Source: Shouchella patagoniensis (GTDB taxonomy: Bacteria; Bacillota; Bacilli; Bacillales; Bacillaceae_D). Taken from it: a stretch of 64,000 bases of DNA. Location of the stretch: the NCBI RefSeq assembly GCF_002019705.1, contig NZ_KV917377.1, positions 990,565 to 1,054,564 of the forward strand, written 5' to 3'. Position 1 is the stretch's first letter, and the number at the start of each line of letters is the position of its first letter. The translations under genes were made by a program, and so were the position numbers. The notes under the pieces are model-generated. The model was given only the letters and a program-made list of their open reading frames with translations, did no database searches and had not been told where the DNA came from. Below are positions 27,928 to 35,815 of this stretch, one piece after another.

Positions 27928-27952
27928 ATACCCGACATCTTTATGAATAAAC
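27928..27952 (-). promoter_or_regulatory. Candidate sigma-B (general stress) promoter
   Basis: On the minus strand GTTTAT (27952-27947), a 13-base spacer and GGGTAT (27933-27928), against the sigma-B consensus GTTTAA-N12-15-GGGTAT: one mismatch in twelve. It lies about 35 bases before the tiny ORF at 27894. Confidence 0.55.
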
Positions 27953-27981
27953 TAATTTTCATGATTTAGGTTCTTTTTCCG

Positions 27982-28006
27982 AAAAAAGGTAGCCGATTCG
28001 CTACCT
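27982..28006 (-). terminator. Terminator-like hairpin, minus strand
   Basis: GGTAGC / GCTACC arms (27988-27993, 28000-28005) followed on the minus strand by T6. It insulates the sigma-B unit from DNA to the right. No intact minus-strand gene was found between here and the tRNA at 28351. Confidence 0.55.
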
Positions 28007-28316
28007 CTGTTGGCCTTACGTTAGAAAAATAGAAGCAGAAACATTTATGTAAGAGGTACTTTAGTTCAACAAGGAAGAGGTATTCAGGCGTCAACAAAGA
28101 CACTGCCTGCAATACGTTCTATTAGAGTAGATGTTCATATACTTGCGGGATTAACATTATTAAGTGAACGGACACTATAGTGATTATGAGGAATCGCGCG
28201 ACATTTACGAAAAGAACATAACTCAAAAGAAAGCCGATGCATTTGGGGACAAGTTCTTTTCGGAACCAAATGGCACTAATTCTTGATAACAGAGTCATTG
28301 GTTCAAAGAACAAAAA
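28007..28316. other. Gene-free stretch with possible coding debris
   Basis: About 310 bases with no complete gene. On the plus strand 28170-28286 reads as GHYSDYEESRDIYEKNITQK and 18 more residues to a stop, which looks protein-like but has no start or ribosome site; it may be the tail of a lost gene. Confidence 0.35.
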
Positions 28317-28344
28317 TAAAAAACCCTTATATATCAAGGGTTTT
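28317..28344 (-). terminator. Terminator of tRNA-Val
   Basis: AAAACCCTTG / AAGGGTTTTTT hairpin on the minus strand, seven bases after the tRNA 3' end. Confidence 0.8.
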
Positions 28345-28350
28345 CAGTGA

Positions 28351-28423
28351 TGACCCGTACTGGGCTCGAACCAGTGACCTCCACCCTGTCAAGGTGGCGC
28401 TCTCCCAGCTGAGCTAACGGATC
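28351..28423 (-). tRNA. tRNA-Val (anticodon GAC)
   Basis: 73 bases, full cloverleaf: acceptor GATCCGT / ACGGGTC (one G-T pair), D arm GCTCAGCTGGGAGAGC, anticodon stem CCACC / GGTGG with loop TTGACAG, and T loop GGTTCGAGCC. The anticodon GAC reads GUC/GUU valine codons. The 3' CCA is not encoded. It stands alone rather than in the usual Bacillus tRNA clusters. Confidence 0.92.
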
Positions 28424-28569
28424 ATGGGAAATATGTAATTATATATTGGGACATCTATTAATATATCTTATCTTTTTATAGAAGTCAACCCGTGAAATTA
28501 CTTACGAAAGATGTACAAAGAATCGCCCGTTCATGCTAAAATACAGGAAACGATACTGAGGGAGGGTGA

Positions 28570-29115
28570 ATGCTGTTGGACAGTGAGAGTTTTAATACCC
28601 CAAGACTAATCCTTCGTGAACTTTTAGAAGAAGATGCAGAAGCATTATTTCCAATTTGGTCAGATATACGTGTGACACGATACATGAAAATTGATACGCT
28701 GGAAACACTAGATCAAGCGCGAGAAGTTATTCGGTTTTTACACACACAAGTCTCTGAAGGAAAGGCATCACGTTACGTCATTATCCTAAAAGACACAAAT
28801 GAAATCATTGGTTCATGTGGGTTTGAAACCTTTCAAACAGAACACCGTAGCGCGAAAATAAGCTATGAACTTGGGAAACATTTTTGGGGCAAAGGGTTTG
28901 CTTCTGAGGCACTACGTTCTATACTAGCAGACGGTTTTAAACGATATGATTTACATAGAGTTGAAGCTCGTATCGAACCAGAAAATGACCGATCCATTCA
29001 TGCACTTCATAAGCTTGGTTTTATGCGAGAAGGTAGACTACGCGACGTTCAACTAAAAGGGGATCGTTTTGTAGATCAGTTGATTTTTTCATTGTTACGC
29101 GAAGAAATTGAATAA
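28570..29115 (+). CDS. GNAT N-acetyltransferase, RimJ/RimL type
   Basis: 181 residues. N-terminal TPRLILRELLEEDAEALF, the central IIGSCGFETF and acetyl-CoA loop ELGKHFWGKGFASEALRS, then RVEARIEPENDRSIHALHKL and GFMREGRLRD are the hallmarks of the ribosomal-protein-alanine acetyltransferase subfamily. It transfers acetyl from acetyl-CoA to an unknown amine; members range from protein N-termini to antibiotics. Start ATG close behind GGAGGG, with a TTG six bases later as alternative. Monocistronic with a strong terminator. Confidence 0.88.
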   Translation: MLLDSESFNTPRLILRELLEEDAEALFPIWSDIRVTRYMKIDTLETLDQAREVIRFLHTQVSEGKASRYVIILKDTNEIIGSCGFETFQTEHRSAKISYELGKHFWGKGFASEALRSILADGFKRYDLHRVEARIEPENDRSIHALHKLGFMREGRLRDVQLKGDRFVDQLIFSLLREEIE

Positions 29116-29148
29116 AAAAAACGCCGAGAGCGCTCGGCGTTTTTTTTA
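29114..29148. terminator. Terminator after the GNAT gene
   Basis: AAAAAAACGCCGAG / CTCGGCGTTTTTTT hairpin with an AGCG loop, usable in both directions. Confidence 0.85.
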
Positions 29149-29194
29149 TCATTCACCGTTAATTCCTAGCGTTATCATGGCAATAGAACGGATT

Positions 29195-29401
29195 CTATTT
29201 TGCATCATACCCTTGATCTTCAATTTCTTCCTTAATTGCATCGAACTCTAGCTTGGTTTGGTCATAAGATATGTTTACCTCATTTTTTTCAAGCGATACA
29301 TGAACCTCACCCACTCCTTCAAGTGCTGAAAGAGCTTTTTCAATCGAAGCCACACAATGGCCACAAGACATTCCTTTTACTTCAATCGTTGCATTTTCCA
29401 A
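29195..29401 (-). CDS. copZ: Copper chaperone CopZ
   Basis: 68 residues, HMA fold with the Cu(I) site GMSCGHC near the N-terminus and EIEDQGYDAK at the end. It carries Cu(I) to a P-type ATPase. The frame is open to 29443 but AAGGGAGTGA places the start at a TTG at 29401. A CsoR operator lies about 40 bases upstream and csoR just beyond, so the gene should be copper-induced. The usual partner copA is not in the window. Confidence 0.92.
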   Translation of the reverse strand: MENATIEVKGMSCGHCVASIEKALSALEGVGEVHVSLEKNEVNISYDQTKLEFDAIKEEIEDQGYDAK

Positions 29402-29443
29402 TTTACTCACTCCCTTGCATTTTGTCTTTATAGAATAACACAC

Positions 29444-29460
29444 ATACCCCCTTTAGGTAT
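29444..29460. promoter_or_regulatory. CsoR operator of copZ
   Basis: ATACCCCCTTTAGGTAT, matching the known CsoR box (TACCC, four or five bases, GGGTA) in near-palindromic form. It is directly upstream of copZ and adjacent to csoR. Confidence 0.75.
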
Positions 29461-29481
29461 ATACAGATGAGTCCATTAGAA

Positions 29482-29513
29482 AAAATCCCCTACTTCATGC
29501 GATAGAGGATTTT
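29482..29513 (-). terminator. Terminator of csoR
   Basis: AAAATCC-TCTA / TAG-GGGATTTT hairpin on the minus strand followed by T run, directly after the csoR stop. It separates csoR from copZ. Confidence 0.7.
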
Positions 29514-29517
29514 AACA

Positions 29518-29823
29518 TTATTTCGAAAATCGGCCAATGATATCCATTAACTCTGAAATCGCTTCTTCTCCGTCTCCATTTTTAATCGCATCTGACAAGC
29601 AGTGTTTTGAGTGGTCCTCCAACATGTGCATGCTTACTTTCTTCAAAGCAGCTTGTATGGCTGAAAGTTGGACGAGCACATCAACGCAGTATCGATCTTC
29701 TTCAATCATTTTATGAATACCCCGAACTTGACCTTCAATTCGTTTTAGCCGATTTTGAATTTGAGTTTTATCTGATACATGACGATGAGTAGTCCGCTCT
29801 TCTTTTGTCTCTTGATGGTTCAC
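29518..29823 (-). CDS. csoR: Copper-sensing repressor CsoR
   Basis: About 101 residues, all-helical DUF156/CsoR family. The Cu(I) ligand set is intact: Cys in DRYCVDVLVQ, and His and Cys in HMLEDHSKHC. Without copper it represses the copZ promoter; with Cu(I) it releases DNA. A GTG at 29832 also opens the frame, but GAGGTG spacing favours the GTG at 29823. The basic N-terminal segment RLKRIEGQVRGI that contacts DNA is typical. Confidence 0.93.
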   Translation of the reverse strand: MNHQETKEERTTHRHVSDKTQIQNRLKRIEGQVRGIHKMIEEDRYCVDVLVQLSAIQAALKKVSMHMLEDHSKHCLSDAIKNGDGEEAISELMDIIGRFSK

Positions 29824-29882
29824 CTTGTTCACCTCGTGCTTTTTCTATAAGTATACACGCGTGTGGGGTGGTTGTAAAAAAA

Positions 29883-30080
29883 CTACTTATCTGTATGACC
29901 ATCAATTTCTTTTGTTTCGATCCGTTTAACATTTCCTAAATTGACATGAACGCCTTGAACATTAACCCAAGTTGAATCCTGTTTTAACCACTCACCAATT
30001 TGTACATTTGGATCCTCGTCAAAAACCCATTCTTCTGTCGTACCATCAGTAAAGCTGACAATCATATTAAATGCAGGCAT
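29883..30080 (-). CDS. Small conserved-looking hypothetical protein
   Basis: 65 residues, MPAFNMIVSFTDGTTEEWVF onward. Beta-rich, with two Trp and alternating hydrophobics and no membrane helix or signal peptide; the ATG is preceded by AGGGGAGA. The pattern (strands with TDGTTEEW and VNLGNVKRIE) suggests a small beta-barrel of an uncharacterised family. It is monocistronic; a tandem 17-base repeat lies just upstream. Confidence 0.7.
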   Translation of the reverse strand: MPAFNMIVSFTDGTTEEWVFDEDPNVQIGEWLKQDSTWVNVQGVHVNLGNVKRIETKEIDGHTDK

Positions 30081-30094
30081 CGAATCTCCCCTTT

Positions 30095-30133
30095 GTTAAG
30101 TCTTATGTTTAGTTAAGTCTTATGTTTAGTTAA
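30095..30133. repeat. Tandem 17-base repeat
   Basis: GTTAAGTCTTATGTTTA occurs at 30095-30111 and again at 30112-30128, followed by a partial third copy (GTTAA). It lies in the promoter region of the small gene ending at 30080. Confidence 0.8.
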
Positions 30134-30282
30134 TACCCATATCTGCCTTCTTCTAATCAACCTTTAGCGATTGACAGCCATATAAGAGTACGGTATGGTT
30201 TTGGTGTTGCACCAAAAAATGCAACCTTTTTAGATTAACCACTTATTATAGAGATAATTTAGATTGTTGGGGAGTGGAAAAG

Positions 30283-31059
30283 ATGGAAAAAGCATTGATC
30301 TTTTTTGACATTGACGGAACACTTTTAAATGATGAAAAACAATTGCCTGCTTCTACGAAAGAATCAATTCGTTTATTGCAAGAAAAAGGTCATGATGTTG
30401 CCATTGCGACTGGCCGTGCCCCTTATTTTTTTAAAGACTTACTCCAAGAACTTCAGATTGATTCGTATGTTTGTTTTAATGGACAATACGTTGTTTATAA
30501 AGGTGAACTCATTTACCAAAATACGTTAGACGAAACAACGTTTAATAAGTTTGAACGTTATGCGTCTTCATTAAACCATCCGCTCGTTTTTATGGCCGAA
30601 GAGTCCTATACGACAAACGGGAAAGATCACCCTGATGTTCGAGAAAGCATTCAATCATTAATGATTGATTTACCCGAATACAATCCAGATTTTCATGAAC
30701 AAAAGAATTTACATCAAGCACTCTTATTTTGTAAGCCAGACGAGCAACAACAATATGTTGAACGTTTTCCTGAATTTAAATTTGTACGCTGGCATCCCTT
30801 ATCAGTTGATGTTCTTCCAAGAGAAGGTTCTAAAGCATATGGTATTTCTAAATTCATTGCCCATGCGAAGATTAATTTAAAGCATGTTTACGCTTTTGGG
30901 GATCAATTAAATGATTTAGAAATGCTCTCTTATGTTGAACACGGTGTCGCAATGGGAAATGCACCTGCTCAAGTCCAAGCACAAGCTCGCTATATTACAA
31001 AAGATGTGAACGAAGATGGGATTAAGCACGGCTTATCATTAGTTGGGCTCCTTTCATAA
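30283..31059 (+). CDS. ykrA: Cof-type HAD phosphatase, YkrA-like
   Basis: 258 residues. HAD core FFDIDGTLLND with the nucleophile Asp, the T/S motif AIATGRAPYF, a cap domain of the Cof (C2) type, and the acidic closing motif VYAFGDQLNDLEML. These enzymes dephosphorylate sugar phosphates, FMN or similar small substrates. GGGGAG eight bases upstream selects ATG 30283 rather than the GTG at 30274. The B. subtilis homologue lies beside ykyA-pdh; here it is displaced. Confidence 0.88.
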   Translation: MEKALIFFDIDGTLLNDEKQLPASTKESIRLLQEKGHDVAIATGRAPYFFKDLLQELQIDSYVCFNGQYVVYKGELIYQNTLDETTFNKFERYASSLNHPLVFMAEESYTTNGKDHPDVRESIQSLMIDLPEYNPDFHEQKNLHQALLFCKPDEQQQYVERFPEFKFVRWHPLSVDVLPREGSKAYGISKFIAHAKINLKHVYAFGDQLNDLEMLSYVEHGVAMGNAPAQVQAQARYITKDVNEDGIKHGLSLVGLLS

Positions 31060-31096
31060 AAAACCGGCATAAGTTTTCACTTATGCCGATTTTTAG
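31060..31096 (+). terminator. Terminator of ykrA
   Basis: CCGGCATAAG / CTTATGCCGA stem with a TTTTCA loop and T5 tail. Confidence 0.8.
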
Positions 31097-31165
31097 TAGG
31101 TTCATAAAGAATGAAACACTGCTTTTTCCTAAAAGGTTTTGTATTAATATATTTTCCGCATAAAG

Positions 31166-31194
31166 AAAAGCCTCTTTTATTTAAAGAGGCTTTT
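31166..31194 (-). terminator. Terminator of tRNA-Arg
   Basis: AAAAGCCTCTTT / AAAGAGGCTTTT arms on the minus strand, about 23 bases after the tRNA 3' end. Confidence 0.75.
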
Positions 31195-31216
31195 GTTATG
31201 TATAACAGCATTAAGA

Positions 31217-31289
31217 CGCGCCTAGCAGGATTCGAACCCACAACGCGAGAACCGGAATCTCGTGTGATATCCCATTTCACCATAGGCGC
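31217..31289 (-). tRNA. tRNA-Arg (anticodon CCG)
   Basis: 73 bases: acceptor GCGCCTA / TAGGCGC with discriminator G, anticodon stem CGAGA / TCTCG with loop TTCCGGT, T loop GGTTCGAATCC. The anticodon CCG reads CGG. CCA is not encoded. It is a solitary gene with its own terminator. Confidence 0.92.
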
Positions 31290-31364
31290 CCATTCGTTTT
31301 AACGACATGTATAAATATACTTGATTAAGAGGGAGTTGTCAATATGGATCTCCCTCTTTTCGCA

Positions 31365-31730
31365 TTAAGAGGATTTTGTTGTCTGCTCACCTTCAGCAAA
31401 CATTTTTTGAAAACGCTCATTAATATCCTCTTCTGTGTATCCTGCTTCTCCTAGACGAACACCAAAATTCTTTGCATAAAGCTGCAACCGCTGGGACATT
31501 TTGCTATATTTCTTCGCTTCCGTGCCCTTTGTCTCTTTTACACGTCCATCTGCATTGGAAATAATATTCTCAACAACAAACAACGCTTTCCATAATGTTT
31601 CTTCATCCATCCCTTGATGGATTGTACTTAATTCATTGACAACTTCTTTATAAAAATCTTGAAATTCTTTGAATGTGATTTCTTCTTCCATATTTAGGAA
31701 GTGTTGAATTTTATCATATTGTTTTTGCAT
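31365..31730 (-). CDS. Hypothetical helical protein
   Basis: 121 residues, all-helical and charged; no signal or membrane segment. Segments such as ITFKEFQDFYKEVVNEL and LWKALFVVENIISNADGRVK look conserved-protein-like, and the start ATG is preceded by AAGGGGTG. I cannot assign a family. It is monocistronic between tRNA-Arg and brxB. Confidence 0.7.
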   Translation of the reverse strand: MQKQYDKIQHFLNMEEEITFKEFQDFYKEVVNELSTIHQGMDEETLWKALFVVENIISNADGRVKETKGTEAKKYSKMSQRLQLYAKNFGVRLGEAGYTEEDINERFQKMFAEGEQTTKSS

Positions 31731-31934
31731 AAAGACACCCCTTTTCCCCTAATTATTATAGCATAAGCCACGGATGCTTACCATTGTCTGTCTAATGAAG
31801 GTGACAAATTTAGCGCTCATTTTCCCATTTTTTGATGATTTTGTTTAATGGCGTCAGAAACATAAATAGCGCTAAACAACCATTCATGCATCATCGTAAC
31901 GACTATGTATGACGAAAATGACATTAGTATTCAA

Positions 31935-31974
31935 ATCAAAAACACCTAAACGAAAACGTCCAGGTGTTTTTGAT
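31935..31974 (-). terminator. Terminator of brxB
   Basis: Perfect 13-base arms ATCAAAAACACCT / AGGTGTTTTTGAT (31935-31947, 31962-31974), just after the stop. Confidence 0.85.
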
Positions 31975-31975
31975 C

Positions 31976-32407
31976 TCACTTTTTACAATACATATCAAAT
32001 GCTTGTTCTAGCTTTTGCACCACTTGAATCGGTTCATGACCTTCAATTTCGTGGCGCTCTACCATCGTTTGGATCTTTCCATCTTTAAGTAAAGCAAATG
32101 ATGGTGAAGATGGACCGTATCCAGTAAACTGCTCTCGTGCACGTGCAGTTGCCTCTTTATCTTGACCGGCAAATACCGTCACAAAACGATCTGGCGTCGT
32201 TTCATAGTTCTTCATATAAGCAGCTGCTGGACGGGCAATTCCTCCTGCACATCCACAGACAGAATTAATCATTACAAGTGTTGTACCTTCTTCAGAAAAC
32301 ACTTTTTCAACATCTTCCGCTGTTTCAAGTTGAGTATAGCCAGCTTGAATCATATCATTACGCGCCTCTTGGACGACATCATTCATAAAAAAATTAAACT
32401 GTTGCAA
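31976..32407 (-). CDS. brxB: Bacilliredoxin (BrxA/BrxB family, YqiW-like)
   Basis: About 143 residues. The active site [14 protein letters not shown] (Cys51-Gly-Cys53) and [13 protein letters not shown] plus [12 protein letters not shown] define the YphP/YqiW family, which removes bacillithiol from oxidised proteins. The frame is open to 32455, but AAGGAGG lies eight bases before a TTG at 32407, giving the normal family length. It follows the bkd operon as yqiW does in B. subtilis. Confidence 0.92.
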   Translation of the reverse strand: MQQFNFFMNDVVQEARNDMIQAGYTQLETAEDVEKVFSEEGTTLVMINSVCGCAGGIARPAAAYMKNYETTPDRFVTVFAGQDKEATARAREQFTGYGPSSPSFALLKDGKIQTMVERHEIEGHEPIQVVQKLEQAFDMYCKK

Positions 32408-32512
32408 ACTCTTCGCCCTCCTTTTTATTCTTTTCTTATTGTAAGCCGATTGCATTTATTTAACAAGCAATGCGATTAATTTTATCACGATCTTTATTTT
32501 CAAGGAAAAAAT

Positions 32513-32535
32513 AAGAAGAGCTAAGCTCTTCTTTT
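32513..32535 (-). terminator. Terminator at the end of the bkd operon
   Basis: AAGAAGAGCT / AGCTCTTCTT hairpin on the minus strand, overlapping the last bases of bkdB. Confidence 0.6.
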
Positions 32536-33802
32536 AATAAATCATCGTATTTTCTTCCGTCATATGTTCTAACCGTTTTTTTATCGAAGCGAGGAAACGA
32601 CCACAAATAAGTCCATCAAGCACCCGATGATCAAGAGATAAGCACAGATTAACCATATGGCGTACCGCTATCACATCTCCTGCTTCTGTTTCCATAATTA
32701 CTGGCCGTTTAACGATTGACTCTATTGATAGAATTGCTGCTTGCGGAGCATTTATAATTGGCTGAGATAATATCGATCCAAATGAACCCGTATTGTTAAT
32801 TGTAAACGTTCCATTTTTCATATCTTCTCCACTCAGTTTGCCAGAACGAACTTTCCCTGCAAGTTCATTTGTTTTCTTTGCTAACCCTTTAATTGTCAGC
32901 TCGTCAGCATTGTGAATAACAGGGACAAATAAAGCGTCATCTGTCGCGGCAGCCATTGAAACGTTTATTTCCTTTTTACGTATGATCTTATCGTCAGCCC
33001 ACTGGGAATTCATTTGAGGGAATTCCTTCAACGCTTCTACACAAGCTTTCATAAAGAAAGGTAGATAAGTCAAATTGTAACCTTCTTGCTCCTTGAATTC
33101 CGCTTTTTTCTTTTCACGTAAATTCACTAAATTTGTTACATCAACTTCTACCATTGTCCAAGCATGGGGCATTTCCGACTTACTTTTCACCATATTCGCT
33201 GCTATGGCCTTCCGCACACCACTTACAGCTATTTCTTTATCGCCTTTTAATGTTGTCTCAGTGTTCGAACGTTTACTAGAAACAGAGTCAACGACCTCTT
33301 GTTCCTTATTTTCTTCTTTTTCTGGTCTAGGTATTTCTTGTGAAGCCCCCAAAGAGAGATACGCTTCCACGTCCTTACGTGTAATGCGACCGCCACGACC
33401 ACTGCCTGATATTGAATTGAGATCAATGTTATTCTCTTGCGCTAAACGCATAACCGCTGGAGAATATCTTGTTTTTTGTGAAGTATCGTTATCAGTAGAA
33501 TGAGGAACTTTTTGTTCAACTGACTCTTCTTCTTGTACAGGTTCATTCGCTAAGGGTGCAGCACCCACTTCTTCAATTGCACAAATATCAGTCCCTACAG
33601 AAACAGTGTCGTCTTCAGCTACAAGTAATTCTGTTATTGTACCAGTAAAAGAGGAAGGAATTTCAGCACTAACTTTATCGGTAAGTACTTCTGCAATTGG
33701 GTCATACTTGTTTACTTTATCGCCTGGCCCAACCAACCATTTACTAATCGTTCCCTCTGTCACACTTTCACCAAGTTGTGGCATTGTCATTTTAGTCGCC
33801 AT
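32534..33802 (-). CDS. bkdB: Lipoamide acyltransferase, E2 of branched-chain 2-oxo acid dehydrogenase
   Basis: 422 residues. Lipoyl domain (1-76, Lys43 in LTDKVSAE), acidic linker, subunit-binding domain (about 113-150, SPAVMRLAQENNI and GSGRGGRITRKDV) and a catalytic domain ending LSLDHRVLDG. It transfers isobutyryl, isovaleryl or 2-methylbutyryl groups to CoA, giving primers of branched-chain fatty acids. It is the last gene of the operon, 15 bases after bkdAB. Confidence 0.95.
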   Translation of the reverse strand: MATKMTMPQLGESVTEGTISKWLVGPGDKVNKYDPIAEVLTDKVSAEIPSSFTGTITELLVAEDDTVSVGTDICAIEEVGAAPLANEPVQEEESVEQKVPHSTDNDTSQKTRYSPAVMRLAQENNIDLNSISGSGRGGRITRKDVEAYLSLGASQEIPRPEKEENKEQEVVDSVSSKRSNTETTLKGDKEIAVSGVRKAIAANMVKSKSEMPHAWTMVEVDVTNLVNLREKKKAEFKEQEGYNLTYLPFFMKACVEALKEFPQMNSQWADDKIIRKKEINVSMAAATDDALFVPVIHNADELTIKGLAKKTNELAGKVRSGKLSGEDMKNGTFTINNTGSFGSILSQPIINAPQAAILSIESIVKRPVIMETEAGDVIAVRHMVNLCLSLDHRVLDGLICGRFLASIKKRLEHMTEENTMIY

Positions 33803-33817
33803 CTATTGTTCCCTCCT

Positions 33818-34801
33818 TTAAAACTCTGCCAAGTCGCGTATTGCACGCTCAACTTTGTCTGGATTGATCATAAATTCTTTCTCCAGAGTTGGCGCGTACG
33901 GCATCGCAGGGATATCGGGTCCTGCAAGACGTTGGATAGGTGCATCAAGATCAAACATACAGTTTTCGGCAACAATAGCAGCAACTTCGCCCATTATGCT
34001 TCCTTCATTATTGGCTTCTGTAATAAGTAGCACTTTACCCGTTTTACTAGCTGCCTCTTTAATCGCTTCTTGGTCAAGAGGATAAATCGTACGCAGATCA
34101 AGAATATGAGTACTAATGCCATCTTTCTCTAGCCTCTCTGCTGCTTGAAGTGCAAAATGAACTGCTAGACCATATGTTATAACAGTGACATCGTCGCCCT
34201 CGCGCTTCACATCTGCTTTCCCTATTGGTAGAGTGTAATCACTCTCTGGGACTTCACCTTTTATTAAACGATAAGCGCGTTTGTGTTCAAAGAATAATAC
34301 AGGATCATTCGATCGAATTGCAGATTTCAACAAGCCCTTTACATCATAAGGTGTTGAAGGCATCACAATTTTTAATCCTGGGGTATTTGCAAACATTGCT
34401 TCAACGCTTTGGGAATGATAGAGAGCACCATGAATTCCGCCACCATATGGCGCGCGGATTGTGATTGGGCATGTCCAATCATTATTGGAACGATAACGAA
34501 TTTTCGCTGCTTCTGAAACGATTTGGTTAACTGCTGGCATAATAAAGTCTGCAAATTGCATTTCTGCCACTGGACGCATCCCATACATAGCAGCCCCAAT
34601 GCCAACTCCAGCAATCGCTGATTCTGCTAACGGAGTATCAATTACACGAGCCTCACCAAACTTTTCATAGAGCCCAGCAGTAGCTCGAAAAACACCACCT
34701 CGCTTACCCACATCTTCACCTAAAACAAATACTTTGTTATCACGTTCCATTTCTTCGGTTAATGCACTCGTCACTGCTTCTATATAAGATAGCACGGCCA
34801 T
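33818..34801 (-). CDS. bkdAB: Branched-chain 2-oxo acid dehydrogenase E1 beta
   Basis: 327 residues. VLGEDVGKRGGVFRATAGLY, DTPLAESAIAGVGIG and RAPYGGGIHGALYHSQSVEA mark the E1 beta fold; the GIHGALYHSQ segment is the branched-chain type, in contrast to [11 protein letters not shown] in pdhB of this window. It pairs with BkdAA to decarboxylate branched 2-oxo acids. The start directly abuts the bkdAA stop. Confidence 0.95.
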   Translation of the reverse strand: MAVLSYIEAVTSALTEEMERDNKVFVLGEDVGKRGGVFRATAGLYEKFGEARVIDTPLAESAIAGVGIGAAMYGMRPVAEMQFADFIMPAVNQIVSEAAKIRYRSNNDWTCPITIRAPYGGGIHGALYHSQSVEAMFANTPGLKIVMPSTPYDVKGLLKSAIRSNDPVLFFEHKRAYRLIKGEVPESDYTLPIGKADVKREGDDVTVITYGLAVHFALQAAERLEKDGISTHILDLRTIYPLDQEAIKEAASKTGKVLLITEANNEGSIMGEVAAIVAENCMFDLDAPIQRLAGPDIPAMPYAPTLEKEFMINPDKVERAIRDLAEF

Positions 34802-35803
34802 TTAATTCGCCTCCTCGTCATACACATGCAAATAAGCTGTCTTTGGATCTGCATATCCAGCCTGCTCTGCATATTCAGTCGCTTCATTGACGATCTCCGC
34901 AATTTCCTCGTCTAATATAGCTAAGTTTTCTTCTTTAAGAGCTCCACATTTAATTAGGTAGTTCGCATACGTGTGAATCGGGTCTTTCGCTTTTGCTTCT
35001 TCGACTTCTTCTCGCGAGCGATATGCTCGATCATCATCATCACTTGAGTGTGGTGTTAAGCGATAAGAGACTGTTTCAATGAGAGAAGGACCGTCTCCAT
35101 TTCTGCCTCGATCAGCTGCATGTTTCACCGCTTCATAGACAGCTAACGGATCATTTCCATCAACAGTTACACCAGGCATACCATAGCCAACAGCACGATC
35201 AGCAACGCTTTTACATGCCAACTGCTTTTCAATCGGAACACTAATAGCATATTTATTATTTTCGCACATAAAGATAACGGGCAATTTATGGACCCCGGCA
35301 AAATTTGCCCCTTCGTGAAAATCACCTTGGTTGGAAGACCCTTCACCAAAAGTAGTGAGCGTTACAAAGTTCTTGTTTTCTAGTCTACCAGCTAAGGCAA
35401 TTCCAACTGCATGGGGAACTTGTGTCGTAACTGGAGAAGATCCAGTTACAATACGGTTTTGTTTTTGGCCAAAATGTCCTGGCATTTGGCGCCCCCCTGA
35501 ATTAGGGTCTTCTGCTTTTGCAAAACCAGAGAGCATTAAATCTTTTGCAGTCATTCCGAACGCAAGCACTACACCCATATCACGATAATACGGAAGGACA
35601 AAATCCTCATCCCGGTTTAAGGCAAAAGCCGCACCCACTTGAGAAGCTTCTTGTCCTTGACAAGAAATCACAAATGGGATTTTACCAGCTCTGTTTAACA
35701 GCCACATCCGTTCATCAATTCGCCTAGCTAACAACATTGTTTTGTACATTTCAATTGCATCAACGTCCGTTAAACCTAATTGTTCATGTTTTTTTTCAGT
35801 CAT
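34802..35803 (-). CDS. bkdAA: Branched-chain 2-oxo acid dehydrogenase E1 alpha
   Basis: 333 residues. Thiamine diphosphate motif GEGSSNQGDFHEGANFAGV, the N-terminal MWLLNRAGKIPFVISCQGQE and the phosphorylation-loop region RLTPHSSDDDDRAYR are characteristic. It is 12 bases after lpdV in the bkd operon. Confidence 0.95.
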   Translation of the reverse strand: MTEKKHEQLGLTDVDAIEMYKTMLLARRIDERMWLLNRAGKIPFVISCQGQEASQVGAAFALNRDEDFVLPYYRDMGVVLAFGMTAKDLMLSGFAKAEDPNSGGRQMPGHFGQKQNRIVTGSSPVTTQVPHAVGIALAGRLENKNFVTLTTFGEGSSNQGDFHEGANFAGVHKLPVIFMCENNKYAISVPIEKQLACKSVADRAVGYGMPGVTVDGNDPLAVYEAVKHAADRGRNGDGPSLIETVSYRLTPHSSDDDDRAYRSREEVEEAKAKDPIHTYANYLIKCGALKEENLAILDEEIAEIVNEATEYAEQAGYADPKTAYLHVYDEEAN

Positions 35804-35815
35804 AAGATTTCCTCC

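Noticed and set aside
28170-28286. Fragment resembling a linker of an ABC-F protein
   Set aside because: Only a loose likeness (HYSDYEESRDIYEKN); no Walker or signature motif nearby, so no identity was claimed.
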